The notes under the pieces are model-generated. The model was not told where the DNA came from. It worked only from the letters and a program-made list of their open reading frames with translations, and searched no databases. Positions 33,168-45,769 of a stretch of 64,000 bases of DNA are shown here, piece after piece; positions within the stretch are counted from its first letter, which is position 1, and the number at the start of each line of letters is the position of its first letter. Source of the DNA: Hypericum androsaemum (Eukaryota; Streptophyta; Magnoliopsida; Malpighiales; Hypericaceae); assembly GCA_963995505.1 (NCBI GenBank), contig OZ023190.1:7159344-7223343 (forward strand). The letters are read 5' to 3'. A program made the position numbers and the translations under genes.

Positions 33168-34369
33168 TAAGGATGGCAATGGGTAGGGTAGGATAGGGTA
33201 TTGGTAAGACCCAACTCATAGGGTATTGGTAAGGGGTATGGATTGGGTACGGAATGCTCAGATTCTGAACCGTTCGGAATGAAAATACGCGAAAACTTTT
33301 TTACAAACGCGCTAAAATATGGGGACCAAAAAGAAAAAGCCACGCACAAACACATGCCGGATACAAATGCCGTTATCACATAACTGTGCATGCCAGTATC
33401 ACATAACTGCGCATGCCAGTATCACATAACTGTGCGTGCCAGTATGACCTTTTTGCAAAAATGCTAAAATACGGGGGATCAAAATGAAAAAAACTACGCG
33501 CGCCATTATCATAAACGGGACTTGCCGCTGTCACAAATACACATGTCATTATCACATAACTGCACTTGCCATTATCACATAACTGCACTTGCCATTATCA
33601 CATACATGCACTTGCCGCTGCGGTCCCCTTTCACTCCAAACCGTACGGAATCAATTCCTTCACTCCGTACTCAATCCACTCCCATTGGTAAGACCCAATC
33701 TATATCCTAGTTTTGGAGTTGGACCCATCCTCTACTCTCGACCTTGCAAAAAAATTTTTATTAGACCTATACCCTACCCTACAAGAGACCCAGGATCTGT
33801 AGGGTCTGACCCTTTAACATTCTATCTTTTTGATAATTACCACCATACTTTTATTATTTCAATATAATCTAAATAAAAAATAAAGAAAAAATCAAAGTCT
33901 ATATAATAAAATGATAATCTCAAGTTAAAGTTGAGAGTAAACTATAAACCAACTAGTTCAAATGGATAATTATTGACCACAATATAAAATAAAACACATA
34001 CGACTACTTCGTCAATCAAAAACTAAAACTCTAGGTGTTCTTGCATAATATAAAGTTCTAACTTCAAAATAATTTCTTTCTACGACTGGGTTTGCGCTTA
34101 TTTTTTTACGGCTATGTTATAATTATCTTAGCAATATAATAAATATAGATCTAAATAGGGTCTAATTAGAGTCTAACTAGGATATGAGTCTAATTGATGG
34201 GTCTATGGGTAGGGTCTAAGTCTGAATTTATATGGACCATATCCAGACCCGGACCCTATCCAAATAGATAGACCCAAACCCATACTCTACCCAAGACCCA
34301 TAGAACCTAAGATCCATGGGGTAGGATAAGGGTCTGATCTACTGAGTCTGAGTCTTTTTGCCATCCTTG
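33168..34369. mobile_element. hAT-like non-autonomous element inside the LINE fragment
   Basis: The left end TAAGGATGGCAATGGGTAGG and reversed right end CAAGGATGGCAAAAAG resemble the TIR of the element at 51612-52333. Subterminal parts are rich in GGGTAGGGTA and its complement. An exact 8-bp target duplication could not be found, so it may have mutated. It splits the flanking LINE frame cleanly. Confidence 0.6.
33366..33625. repeat. 23-bp minisatellite inside the hAT-like element
   Basis: Two blocks of 23-bp units of the form TATCACATAACTGCACTTGC lie at about 33366-33445 and 33510-33620, separated by a short unique stretch. Confidence 0.75.
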
Positions 34370-34499
34370 GCTACCTTTGATCCTGGTCTATGGTGAAAAC
34401 TCTGAATAATTCCAGTTGCTCCCAAGATTAAAAATTTCATATGGCGCTTAATTAAGAATATAATTTCTACTGATGCGAATCTTTTTCAGAGTGTCATAG

Positions 34500-36071
34500 A
34501 GCAATGCAGATAGTTGCAATTAATCTTCTATGATCATGCTACCGAGGGCATGATACAAGCGAAAAGATAATAAGTCTCGAGGACTTTTTGAGAAGGTTGC
34601 GTACTGAGTAAGATAACCGAAAGGTTGAGATGAAATCAAATGGCATGGTTGCTAATGTTAATGTGGTTGAGATTTGGTGAGAGCTCCCGTAGGAGTTAGC
34701 ATAAATGCTTTAATAAATCCAAGAGAGATGCTCATAATAAGAGCTTCACCAATAATTATTTTCTTTGCGACAAATCCAGCCATAGAGTCATTCCAAGGAA
34801 AAAAAACTGTTTTAAATCACAAATCTATATAATATTCAAACCATGAAACTACTGGGTAGTAAAGTAGACTTTTTTCAAAAAATAATATTCAAAAGCTACT
34901 AAAAAACGTGGTAGTTCATATGAAATACAGATATTTAAAAAAATTCTCCAAAAGAGATTTTAGAAGAGGCGGGTATTCTACGGACTAGCCTACAATAGAT
35001 TGATGTTAGAAGAGATGTTATTTAAATATTAGTTCTATAACATAATCACGTAAACCCCGGGTTCAGGGGCAAGGACGTTGACTATGTGGACTCTAGCTGA
35101 TTAATGTCTGAATTCCTGGATGATGAGAATTTATCTCATCAAGGGGTGACGAGTAAAAATCTCGTCGTATAGGTAGACGATGAGGAAAAATCTATTCATG
35201 CGGGACTGCACGAGGAGTAATTTTCTTGCTTTCTAGATGCACAACAGAATGGGAAAACTTTTGAAACAGACTCCAGTGTGGTAAAACTTGTTATTTTGGA
35301 CACCTAATTGAAAAAATATATATATATATATATTGAACCACAAACTTATATGTATCAAACTGTAAAATTATAATGTCCTAAAGTGGACTTTTCTCAAAAA
35401 ATAATATTCAGAAAGTCATTCCTAAATCAGGGTGAGCATTTGGATAATCTGAATCCGAACTACTTTTTTTGATATCTGAATCCGAACTATGAACTATCTT
35501 ATATTCAAATTTTTTTCGGATATGAATTCAAATAATCCGAACTATTCGATCTTGGCCCAAACACGGGAGACTTTATCATATATTTTGATAATCGAAGAGC
35601 TAAACCATAGATTTAACTATACTAGAGAGACTTGAGAGTAATTTACACAAACTAAAAACAACAAGCATTTTTTTAGATGAAGAACTGGGCACAAGCCACT
35701 TGAAAAAACAAGGCTTTTTCGCTACAGAAGATTACCAAAAGAGCATTTTTTTTTATAATAGCCACTGAAAAAAACCCATTTTACAGCAAGCATATTCATG
35801 AGAAAAAATAGAAATAGTAACAATAAGAGGAATCAGGGACACGGACAAGAAAGCGCCCGGAGTGAGGCGCAAGGGCGAGAACCAGAACGACATGAGCGCC
35901 GGGGAGTGGGGACGAGGGCGAGAACGAGCAGCAAGCGACAACGAGGACCAGTTTTTGATAATTTAGGTTTTAGGAATTGGAAATTTGTGATTCGGAATTC
36001 TCAACGTTTTTCTAGAAAATTTAGGAAAAAATAGTTTGGTCGTTATATGGACGGCAACAATACCCATTCCT
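34500..36071. other. AT-rich non-coding spacer
   Basis: No gene is recognised. There is a short (AT)n run near 35314-35332, and a purine-rich GC segment at 35850-35945 whose frames look like chance. Confidence 0.4.
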
Positions 36072-36074
36072 TAA

Positions 36075-36489
36075 GGCTACCCACAACCGGGACCCACCCT
36101 GTCAGAAAAATTAAAAAAAATTGAAATGGATGGATTTGGGGCGGCCCAGAGGCCGCAAGCAACAATTTTTTGTTGTTGTTTTCTTTATCTAGTTTTGTTA
36201 TATTTGGTACAATATTATTCGATAAAAATATGAAAATTCGTATTTTTAAATTTTTTATAAATTGAGCCTAATATTTTTAAAGGGTATAGAATTTATTTTT
36301 AAATTTTTTACGGAAATTTTTATAACTAATACGTGTTTGTGGATGAGAGAGAAATTAATTATTTATTCCGTGACCTAGGTTGAGATAAGTTGTTGTTGTG
36401 GGTATCAAATATTTAATTGGATTGAGTTGAGTATAGATGAGTGAAAAATTAATTGTTTAGTCCGTGACCTAGGTTGTGATGGGTTAGCC
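36075..36489. mobile_element. Harbinger-like MITE, copy C
   Basis: The ends GGCTACCCACAACC and, reversed, GGCTAACCCATCACAACC are flanked by TAA (36072-36074 and 36490-36492). The ATTTGGTACAATATTATTCG block and the paired GGATGAGAGAGAAATTAATT motifs (about 36341 and 36435) tie it to copies A and B. Confidence 0.65.
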
Positions 36490-37058
36490 TAAGGGTCACG
36501 CCCTACCCTTAGTCCATAGGTCTAAGGTATGTTGATTTTGACTGGGTGTAAGATAATATATGAGTCAACTTTAAGAGGTGGAATGTAGAGTATGGTATAA
36601 ATCTTATATATTCTTACCATACATTTATCATTTTATCATACTTTAGATCCTACTTTGTGGACGGCCTTTGAGAGTAAGGGAATTGTAGGAAGTGGGTTGG
36701 GCTCATAAGTAAGTTATTTTTACAAATCGTATAGTTTGTATATTCAAATTATAATTTTATTATCCGAATCTGAATCCGATCAAAAATTTATATTTTGGAT
36801 AATCTAAATCCAAATTCGAATCCAGACACATAATTATCCGAATCCAAAAAAAAATACTAGAAATTCAAATTCGGATAACGAATATTTTACTCACTTCTAC
36901 GGTTCATCTATAAATACAGACATTTCAAAAAAAAAAACTCCAAAAGGGAAATTGGAAAACAAAAGAAGCGGCACATGGGCAATATTTGAACTTTGTATCA
37001 TATCCTCCCTCTTAAAGTTGGAAAGAAAAATCAACCGTAAAGAAGGGTTCCATTTACC

Positions 37059-39256
37059 ATGAGCACCTCAAAAGAAAACTGTCGAAGCCAACTCCGGGAG
37101 ACGATCCGTCAGCTCACCGACCGCTGCCTCTACTCCGCCGCCAAATGGTACTCTTCTCTAAAATCAATTCTCTACTAAGCACATAAAAGCACCAACCTCT
37201 TTTCTCTCTCGGGGGTATTTTTTTTATTTTTTATTTTGATTAAAATTGGGGGTAATGTGGTAGGGCCGGGGAGCAGCTGGTGGGGATAGAGCAGGACCCG
37301 GAGAAGTTCACGCCGGCCAACACGCGCTTCCAGCGGGGAAGCTCCAGCATCCGCCGGCGCTTTCGCACCAACGACCTCGCCTCGGCTTCCACCCCTGTCG
37401 CCGGGGTGTCTTACGCTTCGACCCCGGTGATGGAGGACGACGAGGTAGTGGACGGCGACTTCTATCTCCTCGCCAAGTCCTACTTCGACTGCCGGGAGTT
37501 CCGGCGGGCCGCCCACGTTCTCCGCGACCAGGACGGGAGGAAGTCCGTCTTCTTGCGCTATTATGCCCTCTTCTGGGTAACATCTTCTTTCTCGCTTCCT
37601 TTGGATTTGTTGCTCCTTATAGCTAGGTGTAGTTCCTTTGGATTTGCTCTATCATTGCCTGATGTGCCGTTGAAAAATCGATGTGCCTTGTCCAATTGGT
37701 GCTGCTGGGGTCATGTTGTCCGCACCCAATCGCCTCCCTACTGTTATTATGTGAATTGGAGTTTGGATTTGTGTGGCTACTATTTAGGATCTTACAATGG
37801 TAATTACTTTGCCCTGGTTTGAAAGGCTGGAGAAAAGAGGAAAGAAGAAGAGATGATAGAGCTTGAACAATTAGGAGCAAGTGAAGCCGAGAATCGGGAG
37901 TTAAGTTTGTTGGAAACGGAGCTATCGGCACTGCGAAAGAGTGGCATGATTGATCCTTTCGGATTGTACTTGTACGGTCTTGTGCTCAAAGAGAAAGGGA
38001 ATCGAAATCTTGCTTGTGCAGTTCTTGTGGATTCCGTTAATGGCTATCCATGGAACTGGAGTGCATGGTCAGAGCTGCAGTCTCTATGCTCTACCGTTGA
38101 GGTCTTGAACAGCCTTAACCTGAGCAACCACTGGATGAAGGACTTCTTTCTAGCAAGTGCATACCACGAGCTTCTGATGCACAACGAGTCTTTGTCGAAA
38201 TATGAGCATCTGCAAGGTACATTTGGTTTCAGTAACTACATACATGCTCAAATCGCAAAAGTGCAGTACAGTCTCAGGGAGTTTGAACAGGTTGAGGTAA
38301 TATTTGAGGAGATACTAAGGAATGACCCTTATCGGGTGGAAGACATGGACATGTATTCGAATGTACTTTATGCAAAAGAGTGTTCTTCAGCTTTGAGTTA
38401 TCTTGCGCACAGGGTTTTTATGACTGATAAGTACAGACCCGAATCTTGCTGCATCATTGGGAATTATTACAGTCTAAAGGGACAGCATGAAAAGTCAGTT
38501 ATGTACTTCAAGAGGGCGCTCAAGTTGAACAAGAAATGCCTATCAGCATGGACACTCATGGGGCACGAGTTTATCGAGATGAAGAACACACCAGCTGCTA
38601 TTGATGCTTATAGAAGGGCTGTGGATATCAATGCTCATGATTACCGCGCTTGGTACGGGTTAGGCCAAGCTTATGAGATGATGGGAATGCCATTATATGC
38701 CCTTCACTATTTTAAGAAGGCTGTTCTCTTACAGCCAAATGATTCTCGGTTGTGGATTGCCATGGCTCACTGTTACGAAACCAACGAGCTTCACAATCTC
38801 GAGGAAGCGATCAACTGTTACATTAAAGCTGTTAATACTAATGACGCTGAAGCCATAGCCCTTCATCAGCTGGCGAAGCTGCATCTCGAACTCGGGCACT
38901 CCGAAGAAGCAGCATACTTTTACAAGAAGGACTTGGAGCAAATGGAAGCCGAAGAGAGGGAAGGCCCCAATATGGTTGAAACTCTGATTTTCCTTGCTGA
39001 ATACTGCAGAGACCGGAAGAAGTTCGAGGAAGCAGAATTGTATTGCACTCGTCTTCTGGATTACACTGGCCCCGTAATTCTTACTACCCACTACCTCGGT
39101 TGTTAATGCTTGTACATCACCTTGTCTTAAATCTAATCGGTTCTTTATTTTTTTCTCTTCTGTCTCCAGGAGAAGGAAACAGCAAAGAATCTGCTCAGAG
39201 GAATGAGAACATCACAGTCTACTTCTCCCTCCATGGAACTTGAGCATTTTCCTTAA
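37059..39256 (+). CDS. APC8: Anaphase-promoting complex subunit 8 (CDC23), 578 aa
   Basis: Four exons join in phase: 37059-37147, 37264-37576, 37826-39073 and 39170-39256. The start MSTSKENCRSQLRETIRQL and the end SMELEHFP match plant APC8, and the length is almost the same as in Arabidopsis (579). The N-terminus has DGDFYLLAKSYFDCREFRRA. The body is a run of TPR repeats, seen as NYYSLKGQHEKSVMYFKRAL, AWYGLGQAYEMMGMPLYALH and LAKLHLELGHSEEAAYFYKK. APC8 is a scaffold subunit of the anaphase-promoting complex, a ubiquitin ligase that drives mitotic exit. All splice sites are GT-AG, and the product appears complete despite heavy transposon load on both sides. Confidence 0.96.
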
Positions 39257-39812
39257 GTGACTTGTTACTTAACCCCTAATTTAGCAGATGTGTCAATCTT
39301 CCTTGCTTAGAATTGGTGCATTTTCTTTGGTTCGTTAACCCCTAATTTAGCAGATATATAGTAAATCATTTCAATTCCAAATTTGTCGCGAACTATCAGA
39401 TCTCAACTTCAAATATTCTTGCCAACCATGATTGAAAATGCCCGATTTGCATTCTGGCTAAAATAATTTATGTTCTCTGAAACAAGAAATTTTATTCTAA
39501 GAAATTGGAGATTCAAATATGTACATTGATTATCAAGTTCAATGAAACGAATACCTCTCTCCATCTATCTTCTGGAGCTCAATTCCTAAAACTTGAAGGT
39601 CCATTTGGATCCAGACCCGAAGGGTCCGAAAGTTATTGACTTTGATCAGTCTAGACTCAGTTCTTGTCTGAATCTTTATTTTTTAGAAGGATAAGTGCAC
39701 AAATACTTACCTATAGGATCTGCGTAGATTTTTAGAATATATATTAAGATAGTATAAATATATATTAATTAATAAACATAATATCAAATTATCAATCCTA
39801 ATTCTCGGATAT
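39257..39812. other. APC8 3' flank
   Basis: CTAATTTAGCAGATRT occurs twice (about 39279 and 39342), a small tandem echo in the probable 3' UTR. Nothing else is recognised. Confidence 0.4.
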
Positions 39813-40076
39813 GGATTGAGTGGGGACTACATGGGAGATGTCCCCATGGTGGGAATTGCATGTGAGTCGTTTGATGTGATTCAAAAAATATCTTATAGAT
39901 CCAACGACTAAAATTTAATAAGCTTGGTTAAAGGGCAAACTCGGTATTTAACACAATACTCATTAACCTAAACCTAATGGTCCCTCCCCCTCTCTCTCCT
40001 CTCCCCTCCCTTTCAAAAATATCGCGCCCATCTCTCTCTCCCTCACTCCCTCCCTCTCTCACTTTGGTGCCTTGTC

Positions 40077-40367
40077 TCATGGCTCAAATGTCCCTAAGAC
40101 AAAGACGAGGAGGACAAAGTACACGGTAGTGTCGACGCCGAATATCTCGACGACATCCCGCTCGGTGGACCCCATGGCCCCCTGGATCCACGCAAACGGG
40201 CCACGTGGACCCGCCGACGACCATGGCTCCATCCCCTTCAGTATCCTGTTCGGGCAGTAAATGATGACGTTCTCCGGCCGCCGCGACAGCCACGTGAAAA
40301 GGAGTATAAGGACCATAAATATCACCATCAACGTCATCAGCGACGTCACGCATGACGTGAAGTCCAT
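40077..40367 (-). pseudogene. ERD4/OSCA-type channel N-terminal fragment
   Basis: The minus-strand frame starts MDFTSCVTSLMTLMVIFMVL and continues LFTWLSRRPENVIIYCPNRI and LKGMEPW, then VDTTVYFVLLVFVLG. This is the N-terminus of the early-responsive-to-dehydration 4 (OSCA3-like) calcium-permeable channel: first membrane helix, loop and the start of the second helix. The frame stops soon after, and none of the following nine or so helices is present. It is a first-exon-like piece held inside a transposon and is not a working gene. Confidence 0.75.
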
Positions 40368-40489
40368 CGCTTCGGCTCTTAGATCGCGCCTTTATAAATT
40401 AAATGTGATGTTGTACTGGTATTAAAGAATTAAATATTCATTACTGTACCGATATAACAACTCACTTTTTAAGTACTATTTCATATACG

Positions 40490-40813
40490 GTACCAATATC
40501 ATTCGTATATCATACCAATATTATTTGTATATTGTACCAATATCATTTATATATCGTACCAATATCATTCGTATTCGTACATCATACTAATATCATTTGT
40601 ACATTGTACCAATATCATTCGTATATCGTACCAATATCATTTGTACATTGTACCAATATCATTCATATATCGTACAAAAATCATTCGTATATCGTACCAA
40701 TATCATTCGTACTAGCACCATGCTTCGTCACAAATATAACAACTCTCTTTTTAATTACTATTTCATATACGGCACAAATGTCATTCGTATATCGTACCAA
40801 TATCATTCTTATT
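40490..40813. repeat. 22-bp minisatellite (TACCAATATCATTCGTATAT)
   Basis: More than a dozen 22-bp units read TACCAATATCATTCGTATAT plus CG. The reverse complement contains the TGATATTGGT core also found at 16.4 kb and 46 kb. The apparent ORFs full of YQYH or NIIR are translations of the repeat. The array continues after the LINE insertion at 41501-41580. Confidence 0.9.
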
Positions 40814-41500
40814 CAAACCTGGGTAGCTGTACTAGTATTGATGCTGAGATGTGGGCCGCCTATCATGGCCTCAAACTTGCCAAGGCGATGGAAGCTACCA
40901 AGGTGATTCTAGAAACAAATTCTAGCCTGTTGGAAGATCTCATCAACAAGACGCGACAACAGGAAGAGGAGGAGAGTCCTTTACTGTTACTAATCCGGCA
41001 GGAGATTGGTGTGTGAAAGTTGTTCACTCCTACCGCAAGGCGAATCGATGTGTACACAATCTGGCTAATTTGGGCTTTGGAAAGCCCATTAGACTTCATG
41101 TGTTACAAGATCCTACTGTTGGAGTTCGATGCCTTATGGTTGAGGACATATGAGCTGTTGTTTTCCCTCGTTCGGTGGTTGTTAGACAAAATGATGAACA
41201 TACTAGTGACCATGTTGGAGTTGGTTTGAACAAGAGGGTTGATGCGGTTGTTAGAGATACTATAGTTATTGACGGTGCTAGGTCAACTTTCACAATATTA
41301 ACATCAAGGGAGGACTCGTCCTCCCGGGGTACTCTTTTTCTATCACAGGTTTCTCCCATTAGATTTTTCCGTCATAGAGTTTCGACGAGGCTGGCAGTCG
41401 CAACCCCATAAGAGGCCGAGGGGGCTCTGCACTAAGTAAGATATTTTTGGCCATTATCTTTAATATATAGGGGCAATTGCCTCTCCTATTCCACCAAAAA
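40814..41500 (+). mobile_element. 5'-truncated LINE insertion (RNase H end)
   Basis: The frame encodes AEMWAAYHGLKLAKAMEATK, then HSYRKANRCVHNLANLGFGK, the C-terminal RNase H of a plant LINE. It ends in a short A-tract at 41496-41502. A 15-bp target duplication AATATCATTCTTATT lies at 40799-40813 and 41501-41515, inside the minisatellite. The insertion is a typical truncated LINE copy. Confidence 0.85.
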
Positions 41501-42178
41501 AATATCATTCTTATTTGTACAGCGTACCAATATCATTCATACATCGTATAAATATCATTTGTACTAGCACCATGCTTCGTCACCAATATAAAAACTCCCT
41601 TTTTACTTACGTGATTGCTTTATTTATTTATTTTTATTTTTTAATATTTCTATAACTATATTATCCCTAATTTATAGCTTGGTTTGGTTAATAGTAATTT
41701 TTTAATATTACTCCTGATTGTCTTGTTATTACCTAGATTTCCATCCAAACCCCTTCTGATTCCCATTGGTGGGGACTAGGCTAGTCTATATTGAATCTAG
41801 ACCCTTAATTCCCAACCTGTCTAATTTGGAATTCTTTTAATTTGCTTGTTTAATTTTTAATTAAATTATTTTAATGAATAAATTAATTTCAATCACATTA
41901 TTGAATGCTCCCTTGTTTTTCCAAATAGTTAAGTGGCGGTTATTTTTTTAAAATTAAATAATTTTTTAATGATACAAACGAAAAGGTCGCCTTAGGCTGC
42001 TAAATTTAGCACCCAGATCCTTATTTTTAAAGAGTATAATGGTAAGGATCTAATTTCACTATAGAAAAAGAGAGTAAAGATCTTGATCTTACAGATTCTA
42101 CCAGGATCTTGCCCATTATTATTCCTACTGTAAAATCTCTATTAAGTTGCCGATGTCCCCTTCATCTCGCCCACGATC

Positions 42179-44379
42179 TGTTGGGGTGTTGAGAATTTGG
42201 CGAGCCAAGGCTGGCAGACGCTAGGACGTTGGCGGTCACTAATAGGCAAAGATAGAAGCAAGTAGAATTTGGGGAATGCCATTTCCTCGTGACAGCCACG
42301 TCCTGTTTTGTTCGGACTCTCTTTTTGGACTCCTAGGTCGACCTAGATAGATTTCTTGATGTACAATGATTTGTCCCTAGTTGATGTTGGACTTTGTGAC
42401 TCAGATACTCATAAATAAAAGTTCTCCTTTTTCCTCGTGGATATTACACTGAATCGCGTAATCTCCCGTGTCTATTATTTGTGTTCTTGTTCTCTTGATA
42501 TCCTCAATTTCCTAAAAATTGGTATCAGAGCTTGTTGGAGGATGGCAAATCACGGCGTAAAATTTATCTTTGTGAAGTTCGATGGATCATCGAATTTTTG
42601 GTTATGGAAAAGGCATGTCAATGATTTGCTGATGCAACAATGGATGATCAACGCGCTATCGGGGAAGAAGCCTGAGAAGATGGAGGAGCAAGAATGGGAA
42701 GAGATGGAGGCCAAGATTATGGCGATGATTCGCTTGTGCTTCGCGGATAATGTGATGTATCACGTCATGGATGAGGAGTCACCAGTTGGGGTTTGGAAGA
42801 AATTGAAGCATAGGTATATGTCAAAGTCTTTTCGAACAAGCTTTACCTTAAGCAAAAGAAAAAGCTTTATCTTAAGCAAAAGTTGTACGGGCTTAAGATG
42901 ATGGAGAGCTCAAATTTAAGCCAACATATAAATATTTTCAATAGACTATTGAGTGATTTGAATAGGGTCAATGTGAAGTTCGAGGATGAAGACATGGCAT
43001 TGTTGTTGCTGAATTCCTTACTAAGTTTCTACGAAAATTTGGTTACAACTCTAACTTGGAGGAAGAAATCTCTGGTGTTGGAGGATATCACGAGTGCTCT
43101 GCTAGGGTTTGACCAAGGGAGAAAAAACTGGCGATGAATGAATAGAAGGGCTGGTCGTAAGGGGTAGCCATGGTCGTAGAGAAGAAAAAGATGGAAGAGG
43201 ATCCAAGTCAGGGTCAAGGATGTTCAAAAAAAATTGCTTCGAGTGCAGAGAAAAGGGGCACATAAAGAAGGATTGTCCAAGAAGATCTCAGGATGAAGAG
43301 GGAAATTGTTCCTAAGTTGGAGAGAAATTTGATCTCATTAGGAGCCTTAGATTATAGTGGGTATAAGTATAAGGTTGTAGGCGAGCTAATCGAGGTAGAG
43401 AATGATGTTATTGTAGTGATGAATGGTGAAAGAGATGCTAGAAACACCTACAGGCTAGTGGGAGGCACGGTTATAGGTGGAGTCACATATTGGATTCTGA
43501 TAGAGAGGGGAAAAACTCTTAGCATATGAGGTTAGATCGTATGAATGAGCGAGGTCTTAACATAAATGGTTTGAGTGAAGTTGGTATTCGCGGAGACAAG
43601 GTTAGCAATGCCTCGCTATGGTTGGCTAAAGGTACGGGCAAAGCAAAAGTGTTGGGTATGTTTGACATTGGAATGCAAAGTCGTTGGTAACCCTATGGGC
43701 GAGTCGGGTATGTTACTCAAGGCTGAAAGATGGAGTTCGTGACATGTCAAGGATTCTACTTGGTGGAACAAAAGGCTGCCCATTGTATGTAATAGTTCGA
43801 GGTAAAAAAGTCCAACGGAGAAGCAGTTCGAGGTTGCGGAGCATGGAGATGACCGAAAAAATAGAGGGGCATTTATTAGTCACAAGGTTACTTCAGCAGG
43901 TGAACTTGCATCTTGGGGTTTGACAGAGTTTGAAGGGAATGCATCAGACAAGCTCAAGAGATACTCGGATTTGGGGGATTCTCCAAGTGATTGAACAAAA
44001 GATGGAGATGGTCTTATTGATGTAGTATATTTATAGTTCGAGGTGGAGTTGGTAGAGTCGGTTTGATTTCATGGGACTCCGTGTTTCTCAAAGAGGCAGT
44101 TTATCATCAATGTAGAGCTTGTTAAAGTTTGGATGGAGCTTTTTGGTTCTTCGCAAGAGATGAATTCTCGCCAAGGTGAAGATTGTTGGGATGTGGAGAA
44201 TTTGGGGAGCCAAGGCTGGCGGACGCCAGGCTGCTGGCGACTGCCAATGGGCAAAGACAGGAGCGGGCAAAATTTGGGGTAAATAAATTTCTTGATGTAC
44301 AAAGGGTTGTCTCTGTATAAAAGCATATTACCCAAGTTGATGTATGGCTTTGTGACTCGGATACTCATCAATAAAAGTT
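42179..44379 (+). mobile_element. Non-autonomous Copia element, gag only
   Basis: The 5' LTR 42179-42516 (TGTTGGGGTGTTGAGAATT) is followed by primer site TGGTATCAGAGC at about 42520-42531. The 3' LTR starts at 44184 (TGTTGGGATGTGGAGAATT) and is cut at about 44379 by unrelated sequence. Protease, integrase and reverse transcriptase are missing apart from a pre-integrase scrap. The non-coding part at 43540-44180 is shared with the remnant at 31390-32497. Confidence 0.85.
42542..43470 (+). pseudogene. Copia gag with CCHC knuckle, broken
   Basis: The frame starts MANHGVKFIFVKFDGSSNFW and continues through the gag helices (WMINALSGKKPEKM, LNSLLSFYENLVTTLTWR) with a frameshift near 42830, where TTTATCTTAAGCAAAAG-type sequence is duplicated. 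A zinc knuckle CFECREKGHIKKDC lies at about 43228-43275. It is joined directly to a piece from the protease/pre-integrase border (KLERNLISLGALDYSGY, NTYRLVGG), so a large internal deletion lies between them. Confidence 0.8.
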
Positions 44380-44933
44380 TGGGCAGATTACTCTCAAGTA
44401 CCTGACCTTTGGTCACCCTCCCCCTGGGGTCCCTGACTTTTGCAAAATGATTGTCCCGTCCCTAAGTTTTGATGATAATAGACTCTCGGGTCCCTCGTGT
44501 TGGAATATTCCATATTTTTTGGCAATCCCCTATTTGAAAAGACTAAAATGCCCCTCACACTTAATTTTTTTTTTAAATCCTCATTCTTCATCCCTTCCAT
44601 CTTCTTCCTCCCACCCAACTTAATCTATAACTTAACAACAAATAAAGAGACAAATAAAAACCACCAGATAATATGCGATACACATAGCTGTTAGCTCCAG
44701 AACAAGATCAATTATCCCTTTCAAGCATCACCAAGTCCCACTCCCAAGATCGCAACTTTATCCAAAAATCTAACCACCACAAATCAGAAAAATAAAAATT
44801 AGAAAACTGGCAGAGAGAGAGAGAGAGAAAGAGATAGGCATACCAAGCCCTCGATCTGGACGACACGGAGAGGAGGAGTGACCCACCACCAAAAACCCAT
44901 AAAAATGCCTCGCTAACTTGCGCACCACCCTCG

Positions 44934-45397
44934 GTGTCGGCCCTAACCCAGGACGACCTCAAGAAGCTCGCCACCGACAAGGCCATCGAGTACGTCAAGT
45001 CTGGGATGGTCTTCGGCCTCTGCACTGGCTCTACCGCCACCTTCGTTATCGCCCAATGCACCGAGGAGCAAGCTTTATCCCTCGGGATCCCGCTCTCTAT
45101 CCTGACGACCACCCGAAGCTCAACCTCTCACCATCGATGGTGCCGACGAGGTCGACCCTGACCTTAACCTCGTCAAGGGCCGCGACCAAGCTCATCTCTG
45201 GGCTCGGAAAGAGCTGGCTCGCGATGCTGGTGGAGGTGGTCCAGTTCAGCTGGAAGTACAATTTGGACCGCCTTGAGGGTCTCTTCAAGGGGGAGGGCCT
45301 CGAGGAGGCCAAGCTCTGCATCAGGGATGCCTACGCTCATGAGCCCATCAAAGACGCCTATGCTCGTGAGCCCATCAAGGACGCCTACGCTCCCTAC
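44934..45397 (+). pseudogene. Ribose-5-phosphate isomerase fragment
   Basis: The frame reads LTQDDLKKLATDKAIEYVKS then GMVFGLCTGSTATFVIAQ, the phosphate-binding N-terminus of plant ribose-5-phosphate isomerase A. A deletion leads straight to EEQALSLGIPLSIL, then frameshifted DDHPKLNLSP, KLISGLG and EVVQFSWKYNLDRL. The conserved GTGSTA reads CTGSTA. A 27-bp unit encoding DAYAHEPIK is tandemly repeated at 45326-45379. No introns are seen. It is dead and sits upstream of a minisatellite in a layout like the ERD4 fragment. Confidence 0.8.
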
Positions 45398-45769
45398 TTG
45401 GGATTTCTTGTTTTTGTCCGCGGTGGTTTTGACAGATCAATTAAATATTGGTTAGGTGTTTAATTGGGTATTCATAGGTATTTAATTGAGATTTTGGGTG
45501 TTTAATTGGTTTTTGGGAAGGGGGTTGAAGATGAAGTTGGGGTTGAAGATGGAGGAGGGAGAGAGAGAAGAGGGAACGAAGGAGGGGGAGAGAGAAGGCT
45601 TCTTCTTCCAAATCTCATCCATTCTTTTATTATTTCTCAACTCTAAACAGCCTCCATCTTCTTCTTTCTTTGATTCTTTGTCTTCGTTTTATTTTGTAGC
45701 TTCTTTTTTTTTAGTTTCAATATGTGGAAGAGAAATAAATGTCAAGAATGAGAACCCTCGCAAGCCTGC

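Larger units (their letters stand above)
39813..41797. mobile_element. Pack-type element carrying an ERD4/OSCA fragment and minisatellite
   Basis: The left end GGATTGAGTGGGGACTAC...GTGGGAATT and the reversed right end GATTCAATATAGACTA...ATGGGAATC form imperfect inverted repeats like those at 16276-16544. Between them lie a host gene fragment (40077-40367), 22-bp minisatellites and a later LINE insertion (40814-41500). No transposase is present. The boundaries are by TIR likeness only, because no target duplication was found. Confidence 0.5.

Noticed and set aside
33355..33630. Possible CRISPR-like direct repeats of 23 bp
   Set aside because: Units are contiguous without unique spacers and lie inside a plant transposon, so it is a minisatellite.
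40532..40830. ORFs rich in YQYH and TNII
   Set aside because: These are translations of the 22-bp minisatellite.
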